The translations under genes and the position numbers were made by a program. A stretch of 64,000 nucleotides of DNA, from the NCBI RefSeq assembly GCF_900090045.1, contig NC_041785.1, forward strand, positions 1,364,001 to 1,428,000. Direction: 5' to 3'. The DNA is from Plasmodium malariae. Its lineage: Eukaryota; Apicomplexa; Aconoidasida; Haemosporida; Plasmodiidae. The notes beneath the pieces were generated by a model that saw only the letters and a list, made by a program, of their open reading frames with translations, ran no database searches and was not told the DNA's origin. Below are positions 35,111 to 46,600 of this stretch, piece after piece. Numbering within the stretch: position 1 is the first letter of the stretch; the number at the start of each line of letters is the position of its first letter.

Positions 35111-36554
35111 TGTGTGTGTACGTACTGGAAAAATAACTCTGAGTATACAAATAAATGTAAAAAATATAATAATAAAATAAAACAAGTCAGAATGATTATT
35201 TGTATGAACAGATGTGGAAAATAGAAAAAAAGGAAAAATATAATTTCTTTTCAAAATAGCTAGTTACATGCACTGTTTATGTTTCCCTGAAATGCAGACA
35301 TCGAGAGTTGTGTGCACAGGTATTGGTATAGTAACTGGGGTTGGGGTTGGCATAGAACAATTTTGGGAAAATTTAATCAATGGATATAACTCTATTGACA
35401 AAATTACCAAATTTGATGTAACAGATATGGCATGTGGAATAGGCAGTGAAATAGACAGAAAAAATTTTAACCCATGTGATTTTTATACAAATAAAAAGGA
35501 TGTAAACCGCAATGATGATTGTACTCATTATGCGGTGGCTGCAACAAGATTAGCCATAGATGATGCCCATATTGATTTACATAAAATCGATAGTGAAAAA
35601 GTAGGAACTATTATTGGAAGTGGTATTGGTGGTTTGTCTTTTTTAGAAAAGGAAATGAAAACATTACATGAAAAGGGTCATAAAAGAATAAGTCCATACT
35701 TAATTCCAGCCATGATTGCAAATACACCTTCAGGTTTTGTGTCTATTGAAAATAATCTAAGAGGAATTTCACTTGGAATGTTAAGTGCTTGTGCCACATC
35801 AGGTAATACAATTGGAGAAGCATACAGATATATAAAATATAAGGAATATGATGTTATGATATGCGGGGGAACGGAGGCAAGTATTACACCTATCAGTTTT
35901 GCAGGATTTAATGCATTAAGAGCATTATGCATTGGATATAATGATAATCCAAAGAAGGGTTGTAGACCATTTGATTTAAAAAGAAGTGGTTTTGTTATGG
36001 GGGAAGGTTCAGGTATTTTAATTCTTGAATCTTATGCACATGCAATTAAGAGAAATGCCAAAATATATGGAGAAATTTTGGAATATTCCTCTGAAAGTGA
36101 TGCATTTCATATTACTGCCCCTGAACCAAATGGAAGGGGCTTAACTAATTCAATTAACAAAGCAATAAAAAATGCAAATATAAATATATCGGATGTTAAG
36201 TATGTGAATGCACATGGGACATCAACTAACTTAAATGACAAAATTGAAACGAAAGTTTTAAAAAATGTCTTTAAGTCTCATTCCTATAAATTACATATAT
36301 CCTCAACAAAGAGTATGACTGGTCATTGTATAGGAGCCGCAGGTGCTATTGAATCTATTGTTTGTTTAAAGGCAATGGAAACAAACATTATACCACCAAC
36401 TATTAATTATGAACATAAAGATCCTGATTGTGATTTAAATTATACACCTAATAAAAGTTTTCATTCAAAAGAAAATATAGACATTTCCTTAAATACAAAT
36501 TTAGGATTTGGAGGACATAACACTGCATTATTATTTGGAAAAATTGCAAAATGA
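34835..36554 (+). CDS. FabB/FabF: Apicoplast 3-oxoacyl-ACP synthase I/II (FabB/FabF); leader frameshifted
   Basis: The catalytic exon 35298-36554 gives 418 residues from TSRVVCTGIG to the stop. It elongates malonyl-ACP chains in type II fatty-acid synthesis in the apicoplast. The catalytic triad is visible: Cys in MLSACATSGNT (codon at 35790), His in VNAHGTST (36213) and His in STKSMTGHCIGAAGA (36324), with the closing LNTNLGFGGHNTA. A signal-peptide-like start MQLFCLTFFLSKY at 34835, then a Lys/Asn/Ser/Tyr-rich, almost acid-free stretch up to a GTAAGA donor at 35032, would form a bipartite targeting leader. The 266-bp intron ends at ATGCAG 35297 in phase 0. The two leader halves are in different frames, meeting at a run of six A at 34921-34926. 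An alternative is translation from an ATG at 35268, which would lack a targeting leader. The enzyme call is certain, the leader moderate. Confidence 0.9.
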
Positions 36555-38276
36555 AGAGATATATAGTTGCTAAACTGTAAATCCTGTATTATTAACCACT
36601 TTGTGCTATAGTACTATGGAATTTATTTTTGATTCCCTATTTATGGTCTTTATACACATATGAAGCCACGTACCATGTTAATTTGGACTAGCATATATTG
36701 TAGTGAGCTAATACATTACATGTGCATATACACATATATACGTATACTTCACCCATACATGTATATATTCATATTATTGCACTCATCTGCAATATTTAAT
36801 TAAAATTTTTTTTACCTCTACTACTTCTATTTTCATTTTTAGCATATTTAATATTCTTTCATTAACATGTATCCATCATTGTTATTACATTATATGCAAT
36901 ACACATATTATTAAATTGTTCTTATTATGTGGCAGTTTATAAAAATATGTGGGAAGTAGTTTCACTGCTCTTACTACTTATGCTTCAACCACGTTATAAT
37001 TAATTTTTAAATTCGTTCTGTTCATCTTTCTTTTTTTTTTTTTTTTGCAAATTTATTACATTATAGAAGAAATGTGTTCTTAAATTATGTTTATTTAATG
37101 AGTTTGTTCATTTGGATGATAAAAAAAAAAAAAAAATTTACCTTCATATTTTAGATTATGAACCTTATTTCATTTCATCATTTTCTATGTGTCAACTAAA
37201 TATATAGAGTAGTTTTAAATTTTTTGGAAATTAATTTTTTTAACGTAAAATTTTTAATTCCTACATTCACGTAATATATACAATACAAAGAATGTAATAA
37301 ATTTGTAGGAAGTGTACCCCAAGAAGGAAACCTTCTATTTTCCGCTCCCCCTCACCAAAAAATTGGGAAAGATATAACATCATACATGAAATATGCATTC
37401 AGCAGTGATAAAATAGTGGATTATTATCCTTTTTACTGTCTCAGTTAAATCTAATATTACAGATTGGCATTATTGCTTATTTCGTTATTCTTTATTTTGT
37501 TCTTTATGCAGTGAGCCTATATTTTTAATAAAACCCATATTTTAAATATATGAGAATAAGGGGGCTCAATTTTGTGCTGTCAAGTAAACTGTGTTAATAT
37601 CGATAACACATAAAATGAAAAAAGAAAAAGGATTAAAGATTAAAGAATAAAGAAGAAAGAATATAAAATATAAGATATAAGGTATAAAATATAAAATAAA
37701 AAAGATGAAAGATTAAAGATTAAAGAATAAGGAACAAAAAAGAAAAAATATATTTTACTAATACTACAGCGGAATTAATCAATTTACGCAAAATACATTT
37801 TTATGAGCAAATAGTGGTGCCATTTTTTTCTTATAGAAAAAGAGATAACACGTTATTCAAAAATTGTATCATTGCGTATTTATTTAGTCGAAGCGTATAT
37901 TTTTTGTCCTCGAAAAAATATTTTAAAATTGTTAAGAAATATTATTCTCTTTTTGCATTACATAGAATATTTTGTACAGTTACAAAACTAAATGTTCCTA
38001 AGTACTATAAAAAAAAAAAAAAAATCTTCATGCAAAATCCTTCATACAGAAAAGCATGGAAAAAAATATAGCTTATATTTGAAAGGATAATATGCTATCA
38101 AATATTTTAAAAGTGTATAGGTAAAACTCCTTCCTCTGGTAAATGATAAGAGGAAGAACGGAAGATAAAAAAAAAAAAAAAAAAAAAAAAAAAGTTAACA
38201 AAAGAGGATTTATATTGAAGACGTGTTCGCATGTTTTAACTGAAACAGGAATACTATATTTAAGCAAAAGGGGAAA
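36555..38276. other. Intergenic region after FabB/F
   Basis: 3' flank of the FabB/F gene and promoter of the next plus-strand gene. An imperfect duplication of AAAGATTAAAGATTAAAGAA lies at about 37630-37730. A basic frame at 37814-38071 has no ATG near its start and mostly Lys, Tyr and Phe. Poly(dA) of 25 is at 38168-38192. Confidence 0.6.
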
Positions 38277-39479
38277 ATGAAAAAAATAAAATTGAACATA
38301 ACAAGAGAAGAAGATAATTTACAGAGTAACATTTATTATGTGTGTGAGAGGAACATTCTTATATCACAGCTAAATTTGACTATTAATTTTGATGAAAATA
38401 ATGTGGAAGATGAAGAAATAATTGATGAGTATCATACAATAACTAGTACAAAGGATAAGACAAAAATTTCGCATAATGAGGAAAAAAAAAAGCAGAAATA
38501 TATTAATATAAAAATATCGTATAGTGATGAATTAAATAATTTATATATTAACAATGTAATAAATAATATATATGACTATATTTTTGAAAATAAAGTAAAT
38601 AATTTTATAATAAATAAAAACCATAGCTGGTTTATATTTATAAATATATATATATATGAGTATACCCCATATATATATGAACATATATGTAATGTAATAA
38701 ATGTTCACCTATCTCTTTTGTTAATTCCATTTTGTTTCTATGATTTTGAGTACAAGTGGTACAGATGTATTGAAAATTATGAAGAATTATTAAAATTATT
38801 AACAAGCAATAATGATGTAAAACAGGTTGAAAACAAACTTTTCAAATATGATATGCATGAAGCAACCGAATTGGGTATTCCCCCAAAAGAAGGCGCTAAG
38901 GGAAAGACCATAAAGGGAAACGTGATACAGGATGACGGGCTAATAGGAGATAGGATGAATTGTGAAAAAGCATCATCCAATATATTAATATTAGATAAAT
39001 ATGAACAAAATAAAAATATAATCATTAACCAAATAGAAAATAGTAATTTTGACTTATTTGTACAAACTAGAGATAATATGTCAAGGGGATTATTCAAAAG
39101 ACTGTTAATAAATTTTATTCCAATCTTAATAGCAATAAACGTTAATGATGAGTTTGTATATGTAATTAAATTTATTGATTATAGAGATTTCTTTTTAAAT
39201 ACACAAAACAAAAATGATATCATGTATAATCATATTGCTGTAAAATATGATTTCTCTAATTTTATGAAATGTACATTATATGATGAGATGAACAAATATA
39301 TGAATGATGATGACAAGAAATTTGAACTACATGAAAATTATTATATGCTATATAATGCTAACAATACAACAATTGACGAAAACGACATTCTGATGAACTC
39401 AAAGCCTATTATTCAACATTACTATAACTTTATCTTAAATTACTGTGTAAATTATTTCACATCTAATTTTATGCAATAA
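38277..39479 (+). CDS. Divergent RNase PH-like protein, possible exosome ring subunit
   Basis: 400 codons from the ATG at 38277. The gene is clearly real, but the family is hard to see. Two stretches fit the RNase PH fold of exosome ring subunits such as RRP42, RRP43 and RRP45. Around residues 118-160, HSWFIFINIYIYEYT then INVHLSLLLIPFCFYDF match the pattern 'W-h-h-Y-h-D-h ... A-x-x-A-L-x-x-h-P'. Around 280-310, FIPILIAINVNDEFVYVIKF corresponds to the second-strand block preceding 'DPT-x-EE', here degenerate. The charged segment of about 185-235 is an insert. The usual N-terminal 'R-x-DGR' block is absent, so either a 5' exon is missing or the protein lost it. No catalytic residues are evident, as for eukaryotic ring subunits. 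Function is inferred, not shown. Confidence 0.7.
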   Translation: MKKIKLNITREEDNLQSNIYYVCERNILISQLNLTINFDENNVEDEEIIDEYHTITSTKDKTKISHNEEKKKQKYINIKISYSDELNNLYINNVINNIYDYIFENKVNNFIINKNHSWFIFINIYIYEYTPYIYEHICNVINVHLSLLLIPFCFYDFEYKWYRCIENYEELLKLLTSNNDVKQVENKLFKYDMHEATELGIPPKEGAKGKTIKGNVIQDDGLIGDRMNCEKASSNILILDKYEQNKNIIINQIENSNFDLFVQTRDNMSRGLFKRLLINFIPILIAINVNDEFVYVIKFIDYRDFFLNTQNKNDIMYNHIAVKYDFSNFMKCTLYDEMNKYMNDDDKKFELHENYYMLYNANNTTIDENDILMNSKPIIQHYYNFILNYCVNYFTSNFMQ

Positions 39480-39539
39480 CAATTATAAAATAGAAGATAG
39501 TGAAGCTCATTAGGCATTACATGCCCATCATCTTTTTGT

Positions 39540-39717
39540 TCAAAATTTTGTTTTATTTAGTAGTATTTCCTCAGATAGGTTCCACAAATCCTGCGGAGGA
39601 AAGGAATAAATGTGTAGAAGTGTGTACACGGGTAGAAATAGGCACGTGGGTATAGATATACTCTTGTTGGGTGCGGCATGTACCCGAGTAGGTTTGCATA
39701 AACATGTACATATATAC

Positions 39718-39750
<33 letters not shown>

Positions 39751-41081
39751 TGGATGTATGGATGTATGTATGTATGGATGTATGGATGTATGTATGTATG
39801 GATGTATGGATGTATGTATGTATGGATGTATGGATGTATGTATGTATGGATGTATGTATGTATGTATGTATGATGTATGGATGTATGTATGTATGTATGG
39901 ATGTATGGATGTATGTATGTATGTATGGATGTATGGATGTATGTATGTATGGATGTATGTATGTATGTATGTATATGCATTCTCCCGGGCGTAATATTTT
40001 GTGAAATTTCTTTTTGTTTGACCATCTTTTTTTTTTTTTTTTATTTAATAATTGAATATTTTTAATTTTTTTTTAACAATTAGGCATCATCAATATTATT
40101 TTAATTAAGCAGAAGCTTTAGAAAAATGTTAATATTTTAACCCTTGTTTTTTAGCATTAATATGTACATATATGTGTATAAGTATAAAATACCTCTGACT
40201 TTCGCAAGTCCTTTGCGTAGGCTCTTATGTAGTCTACTTTGCAATCCGAATAGTAACATCCCTTGGCCAATTCATCTCGATCTTGTAAGCACACATACCT
40301 GCAGAAAAATATGAACATGTAACATATATAAAATGCAAAAAAGAAAAATTATTTGCTCAAAAAAATTGAGAAAAAAAAAATTGTACATGAACTTTTTTTC
40401 TTTTTAAAATAAACTTACAAAATTGTTTGGGAACCTTGCAAAGGCGATTTGGCAAAAATTACATTTTTGGGTATTGCTCGAAACCAGTTTTGTTCATATC
40501 GGAAAAGATCTGTTTTGACTAACCCTGGGTTGATGGACACTGAACACGCTTTTGTTTTTTCCTTCTCAAATCTGGAATTTTTAATTGTGAAACGCGCGTA
40601 CATATGTATATATAGACGTATATGTATATGCGTGTATATCTGCACGTCCACCGTGTGTATCCATTTTCGCATTTTTACCTAGTCTGCAATTGTTGTGAAA
40701 AATAAAGCATACACAACTTCGAAAAGTTGTATTCCCTCCTATATAATAAATTTGAACTGACGTTTCCTGAATAATTCTTTTCGTAAATAAAATCGTAGTT
40801 CACATCCTAAATTGGTAGAGAAAAAAATGATACTTTTTAAAATATATTTCCAGATAGCTACAATAGAAAGACGAATGGAAAAAAAAAAAAAAAAATAATA
40901 ATAATAAAATCTTACCGATTCCTTTAACATACAATGCGCTATGCTGCTTAAATTTACGACCAACGTATCATCCAATAATATTCGTTTGTACAGTAATTTA
41001 ATTAAATAAAAGTGCCCATAGTAGTTAATAAAGAATGTAGATTCCAAGCCATTAATATACTCACGCTTATGGTTCAGAAAT

Positions 41082-41123
<42 letters not shown>

Positions 41124-42206
41124 TATTTTTTTTTTTTTTTTTTTTTTTTTGAAGTACAACGGGAAAAATTTGAAATAACGCAATTGCTAGAATGACATTT
41201 AATGTTTACATAAATGTATGAATAAAAAATACATACATAAATAAATAAATATAAACATCTTTGACCTTTCAAAGCAAAATGAAATTTTACCGGCATTGTT
41301 AACTATTATATCTATTTTGGGAATTTTGCTCATTATATAATTCGCACAATTTTCTATGCTTTTATAACTTCCTAAGTCCAGCTGTACACAAATTATTTTT
41401 GCACTAAATAGAAAAGAAGCAATAAATGTACATATACATATATAGAATATATGCTTAAGAAGGGATATATAAAATGTATATACAATATTCTTACTCAGGA
41501 AATTTTGACAATAAGTCTGCACGAACAACTTCCATATGTTGTAATGATCTACAAGCTAAGATTATTTCACAACCCAGTTTTAAAAATTCGATAACTGCCG
41601 CTAGTCCTATACCTCTATAACCTCCTAAAAAAAAGGAGGGGAAAGTAAAACATGCTGAAAAAATTAAACACAGGAGGGGTATGGAAAAGGCATAATTCTA
41701 CCAGCATTCTGCGGTGATGAGGAATAAAGACTTTATTTACCTGTTACCATAACACACTTTCCTTTTAACATCATTCTGTTCATTCCAGCAGCATTGATAC
41801 TACCTCCAACCTTTTTTTTGCGTAGAATAATGTAATATGTAGCTATAATGATAATATTTGTGCCATAATCATATATTTTGTTATTAGCAGACGAATGGCT
41901 GCTATAATTTTTTAAAACGGTATAAGTAAGCACTTTGTAAAATGGCAAAAACCTGTAATAAAGCAGTTGACATTTAAATGAATATAAAGCAGACATATAT
42001 GTATGCTAACACAAATGTGTGTATATATATACATACATATACATAGATATACATTTAATTGAAAAAAAAGTATCATGGAATGGTGGTTCATAAATGATGA
42101 AGCACCATATAACTCCTGAAATGAAAAGAAAAATAATAAATCTTTTCAAAGATGGATCATTAAGAATAATGTAAAGGAATGATTTTTCCTTGTTTTTTAC
42201 TTCCAT
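39540..42206 (-). CDS. Short-chain dehydrogenase/reductase, nine exons, retinol-dehydrogenase-like
   Basis: Nine exons join in phase: 42206-42037, 41952-41741, 41624-41495, 41403-41291, 41082-40916, 40806-40679, 40571-40419, 40298-40193 and 39590-39540. They give 409 residues. The Rossmann cofactor motif TGGYRGIG (127-134) spans the exon 2/3 junction, with NNAG at 206-209, the catalytic Ser in NLSSIAH (254-255), Tyr290 and Lys294 in YNFSK, and INPGLVKTDL after it, in the order of classical SDRs of the RDH11-14 type. Two hydrophobic segments near the N-terminus (about 22-40 and 87-101) should anchor it in a membrane. It would use NAD(P)(H) on a lipid-like alcohol or ketone; the substrate is unknown. 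Introns 1-7 are 84-208 bp; intron 8 is 602 bp and holds a tandem array. All splice sites are GT...AG. Confidence 0.93.
39719..39978. repeat. TGTATGTATGGATGTATGGA array in SDR intron 8
   Basis: About 260 bp of TGTA and TGGA tetramers arranged mostly as a 20-bp higher-order unit, all inside the last intron of the dehydrogenase gene. It has no stop in several frames, so long Met/Tyr/Val/Cys or His/Thr/Tyr/Ile frames appear on both strands; these are not genes. Confidence 0.95.
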
Positions 42207-42774
42207 ATTTTTAATTATTTTATTGATAAATACACAAATTAGATTCTTTCAAATTTGTCATATGCTGACTGTTGCTAAAAAAATTAAAGAAAAAAGTAAA
42301 AAATATTTCAATAAAAATAATAGAAGTATAATTCTTTAGAAAATGTCTATATGATACAAAATTGCTTAAGAATAACGCAACACAAAGAAGAAATCTCTAT
42401 ACTGTGTATATTTATGTATAAGTATATTTATAAGTACTCATATTTATATAGAATGTACATGTTAAAAAGAGAACATGAAACGAAATAAGAAAATCAACAT
42501 GAAACCATTCTTCTGAATTTGCTAGTTGATGTTTGTTGCTCTCATCTATATACACACAAGCACCGATTGAATATGCACATAATTATTACATGTACGTATA
42601 TGTATTTATATATATATATATATAAATATATTTTTTTTTTTTTTTTTTTTTCCCAATTCCTTCTATGACACATGGTTTTCCTTTTTTTCTTTTTTTTTCA
42701 TATACTATCTATTGCATAGTATGTATACCCCTATTTTGCTTTTTGCTTTTGTGTTTAATTTTGATTTGGTTTTT

Positions 42775-42815
<41 letters not shown>

Positions 42816-43659
42816 TAAAATAATCTCTGTTTTTTTACTTGAGTTATGCATATATAACTTGTTCCTTTTTTAAAATCAGAAATATTGCTGTACATACCTT
42901 TTTTTTTTTTGTTTTTTTTTTTTTTTTCAATTTATTTATTACATTATTACCCTCTTATATTTAATATTATTTTTTATAGAATTTTTATACTTACAGTACT
43001 ATACATACGTACCTACAGATTTATATTTCTACTTATATATTCGTACGTATATAATTGTACGTATATAATTGTACATATATAACTGTACATCCACATTAGT
43101 ACATCCACATTTGTACATCCATAATTTTTATATCCATATTTTTATATCCATATTTTTATATTCATAATTTTTATATCCTTTATATTTTCAGCTCTGCATA
43201 TATCTTACAATTTTTTATATTTTAACAATCCACATTTTGAAATTTTGAATAGCTTGAGCATTTCTTCTGTTGAAATTTTGAGATATTGTTGAAGTAGATT
43301 ATTTTATAGAATTATTAGAAATGTTATATGCATACATCCATATGCTTCCTATTTGTAGAAAAAGGATTAGATTTGTATTTATATAAACCTACTAGTTTCT
43401 TATTCACATGCATTCATTAGATGATAGATTTATCTATGTGTTTATACGCCTTTTTTTAGGATATTTATCATTAACGTATAACGTTTATGGGAAGAATATA
43501 GCTGAGCCAAAGCAGCGGTTCCTCGTAGCACTTCGCATATGTACGTACATATTTGCATATATATTTATTTATTCGTACATACATATATATATATTTACAT
43601 ATACAGTGTAGCTGCCCATTTCGGTGGAGTCCTTCCACCTTTGTGCAAATTTGAGTAAA
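42207..43659. other. Divergent promoter region, SDR / NAA25-like
   Basis: Shared upstream region of the dehydrogenase gene (-) and the NAA25-like gene (+). Dominated by poly(dT), with about 35 T at 42779-42813 and others at 42632-42650 and 42899-42927. A set of ATATCCATATTT/TACATCCACAT words repeats at 43080-43180. No gene supported. Confidence 0.65.
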
Positions 43660-46600
43660 ATGAATTCAAAGGCGATTGAAATTTTAAATTTAATTGAAGA
43701 AAAGTCGTTCAAAAAAAGTGAGAAGCTGATTACTGTAGGGTTGAAGAGCAAGAAAAATGAAAAATTATACCTGCTTTTAAAATGTTTGCTTCATTCGTAT
43801 GTCAATGAAATAAAGGAGTGTAAAGAAGGGTTGGCTTTTATAGATCCAGATGATTATGATGAGAATATATTTTACATTTTAGGTAATATTTACGAAAATC
43901 TAAATGAGGAAAGTAAGTTCATTGGTTTGTATGAGCAAAAGTTGAAGAAGGCGGAAATCGCTAAAAATGGTAAAACATCAAATAATACAAAAAATGTTAA
44001 AATTACTAACACTGTTTGTTCTACTACTGCTAGCAGCAAGAGCATTAATGACAGTGGTCATGTTAGCAGTAATAATAGTACCATTGTCAGTAGTGGCAAT
44101 GAAAAGTTTGCGCATAGACAGAAATTAGATGTAGAACGGGTTCTGAAAAATCTATTTGATTACTGTATCAATGGCAGTTTTTTTAATAAAGGCAGTAATC
44201 TATCATTGAAATTATTTAAAATAACAAATGATTCGAAATATATACTATATAACAGTTTTTTACTATATATGAATAACTCGAATAATAATTCTCGAATATA
44301 TAATTTATGCCTGAATTTTATAAAAAACTACAAATATTTTAATTATAACAAGGTAATGGAAAATTTTTCTTTTTTTCTGATTTTCTTCTTTTTAAATATA
44401 AAAATGAGAAATTATGAAGAATGTATTAAAATAAATGAATATGCAAAAACGAATAATTTTTTCCTTAACCCATTGCAATATTATGTCTACAAATTTTATA
44501 TATTTTTTATTTTTAATAAGTTAGAAGAAGCTATACCTATATTAATTTTTTTGATAAAAAAATTACCGGAAAATTACGACTACTACATTTTATATATGGA
44601 TATTACCATTTATTTGTTGAATAAGCGTTCTAATGTCATAATGGAGGAGAAAGTGGGAGAATCCGAAGTGGAAGACGTATTCAAGTACTACAAAAACGAC
44701 TTAATGTATTTAGAGTTCTTTCAAAAGTGTTTTATGAACACGTGTATGCAACGCTTGAAAGCGGTTCCTGGGAATATAAGCACATTCTGGAATTGTATTT
44801 TTCGGGGGGATGAGTATTCAAAGGACTTTTTCAAAGAAATTATGAATTATGTACTCTCGCTACACGAAGGGAACAACAGTAATGGCATATGTAATGGCCA
44901 TGCTTCTAGCAGTGACAGTTATACTAGTAATGACCATGCTCCTAGTAATGACCATGTTCCTAGGAATGGTCATACTCCTAGTAATAGCTATACCCCTAGT
45001 AATAAACATGCTCCGAGTAATAGCCATGCTCCGAGTAATAGCCATACTCCGAGTAATAGCCATGCTCCGAGTAATAGCCATACTCCGAGTAATAGCCATA
45101 CTCCGAGTAATAGCCATACTCCGAGTAATAGCCATACTCCTAGTAATAGCTATACCCCTAGTAATAACCATGCTCCGAGTAATAGCCATGCTCCGAGTAA
45201 TAGCCATACTCCGAGTAATAGCCATGCTCCGAGTAATAGCCATACTCCGAGTAATAGCCATACTCCAGGCAATTGCCATGAGTCTCCCCTTGAAAACGTA
45301 ATACAGAAAGTTGAGTTAACCGTGGGGGTGTACAAAAAGAACGTAATGAAAATACACAGCGAACAGGATGTAAAGATGTATATGTATACACTTTTTTTAA
45401 TTTTATTAAAAGAAGGTAAACATTACAACATATTCTATTCTATTAAGCATCACTTGAGCATTTTAAGAGACGACATGATAGCTGTTCTGATAGTATTTCT
45501 AAAAATAATTTTAAAAATATTGTATACATTTATTAGAAGCGAAATGACACGTTTCGAATTATCCATTAGTGAAGGAAAGAATGAAATGATAAGCAAAAAT
45601 AGAGAAAAGAATATTTTAGAACAATACAAACAGATATACAATTTTGAAAAATTACTATACATATTATACAAAAAAGATGTTTACGACTCATTTGATAGAA
45701 TTTTTTCTTTATATATAAAAATTACGAATAATCCACATTTAAAGTTAAAAGATGATAACGTAGTTATCCTTTTGGTTGAAATGGCCTTATACATAGACAA
45801 ATGTAAAGTTTTCAAAACTGAGAAAAATTGCTACTCTGATTATGGTACACACATATATACTATAATAAATAATAATCATCAACAGTTAAATATTGGAAAC
45901 TGCAGCAGTGTTGATGAGTATGTAGGAATCATTGATAGTTATGACGACTTAAATGGTAAAGATAGTCATACTGATGATAACAGAACAATCGTTCTTTTTT
46001 CTCATAATTATAAGTCGTTTGAAAATATAAATGAAGAAAAGAACTCAGTTAAGTGTGAAAAAGATGTATTGTTGTTTAGTAGATCCTACTATATAATCGC
46101 ATTGAGTTTATTAAAATATTCTTATGATTACAAAATTCGGCTAAATGAAAAAGAAAATGAAGAAAAAAAAGTAAAACCTCTTTTAAATAGTGAATATATA
46201 AATGTACTAGTTTTAACGATATACCTGAATAGTGTTATTGGAACTTTTAGTAATACTTCTTCCTTAGTTGAAAAATTAAATATTAAAAATATACAACTCA
46301 TAACATACTCCCCAATTTTATACATTCATATGTTTAGTTATTCTTATTATAAATATGAAGATAATTTATTAAAATTAATTCTGAATTATTATAATGTTCA
46401 ACAAAGTAATTTGAAAAGTTCTATTTCAAAATGTTTTCAAAATTATTCTTTTTTTAAAATTAACGAAATTGTAAATTCGTACTTTTTAAATACAACAAGT
46501 ATTGTTTTTTACTTCATTAAGCTATTATTTATTTTTAAGAAGCAGATCTTAGCAGGGAAAGGGCTTTTTTATGTCCACTTATTTAGTAGCTTGAAAAATA

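Noticed and set aside
37814..38071. Basic 85-codon plus-strand frame
   Set aside because: Begins at a GTG with no ATG until near its end, and is mainly Lys, Tyr, Phe and Ile as expected from AT-rich DNA.
39540..40025. Long His/Thr/Tyr/Ile minus-strand frame
   Set aside because: Produced by the intronic TGTATGTATGGA array; only its last 16 codons are real, as the final exon of the dehydrogenase.
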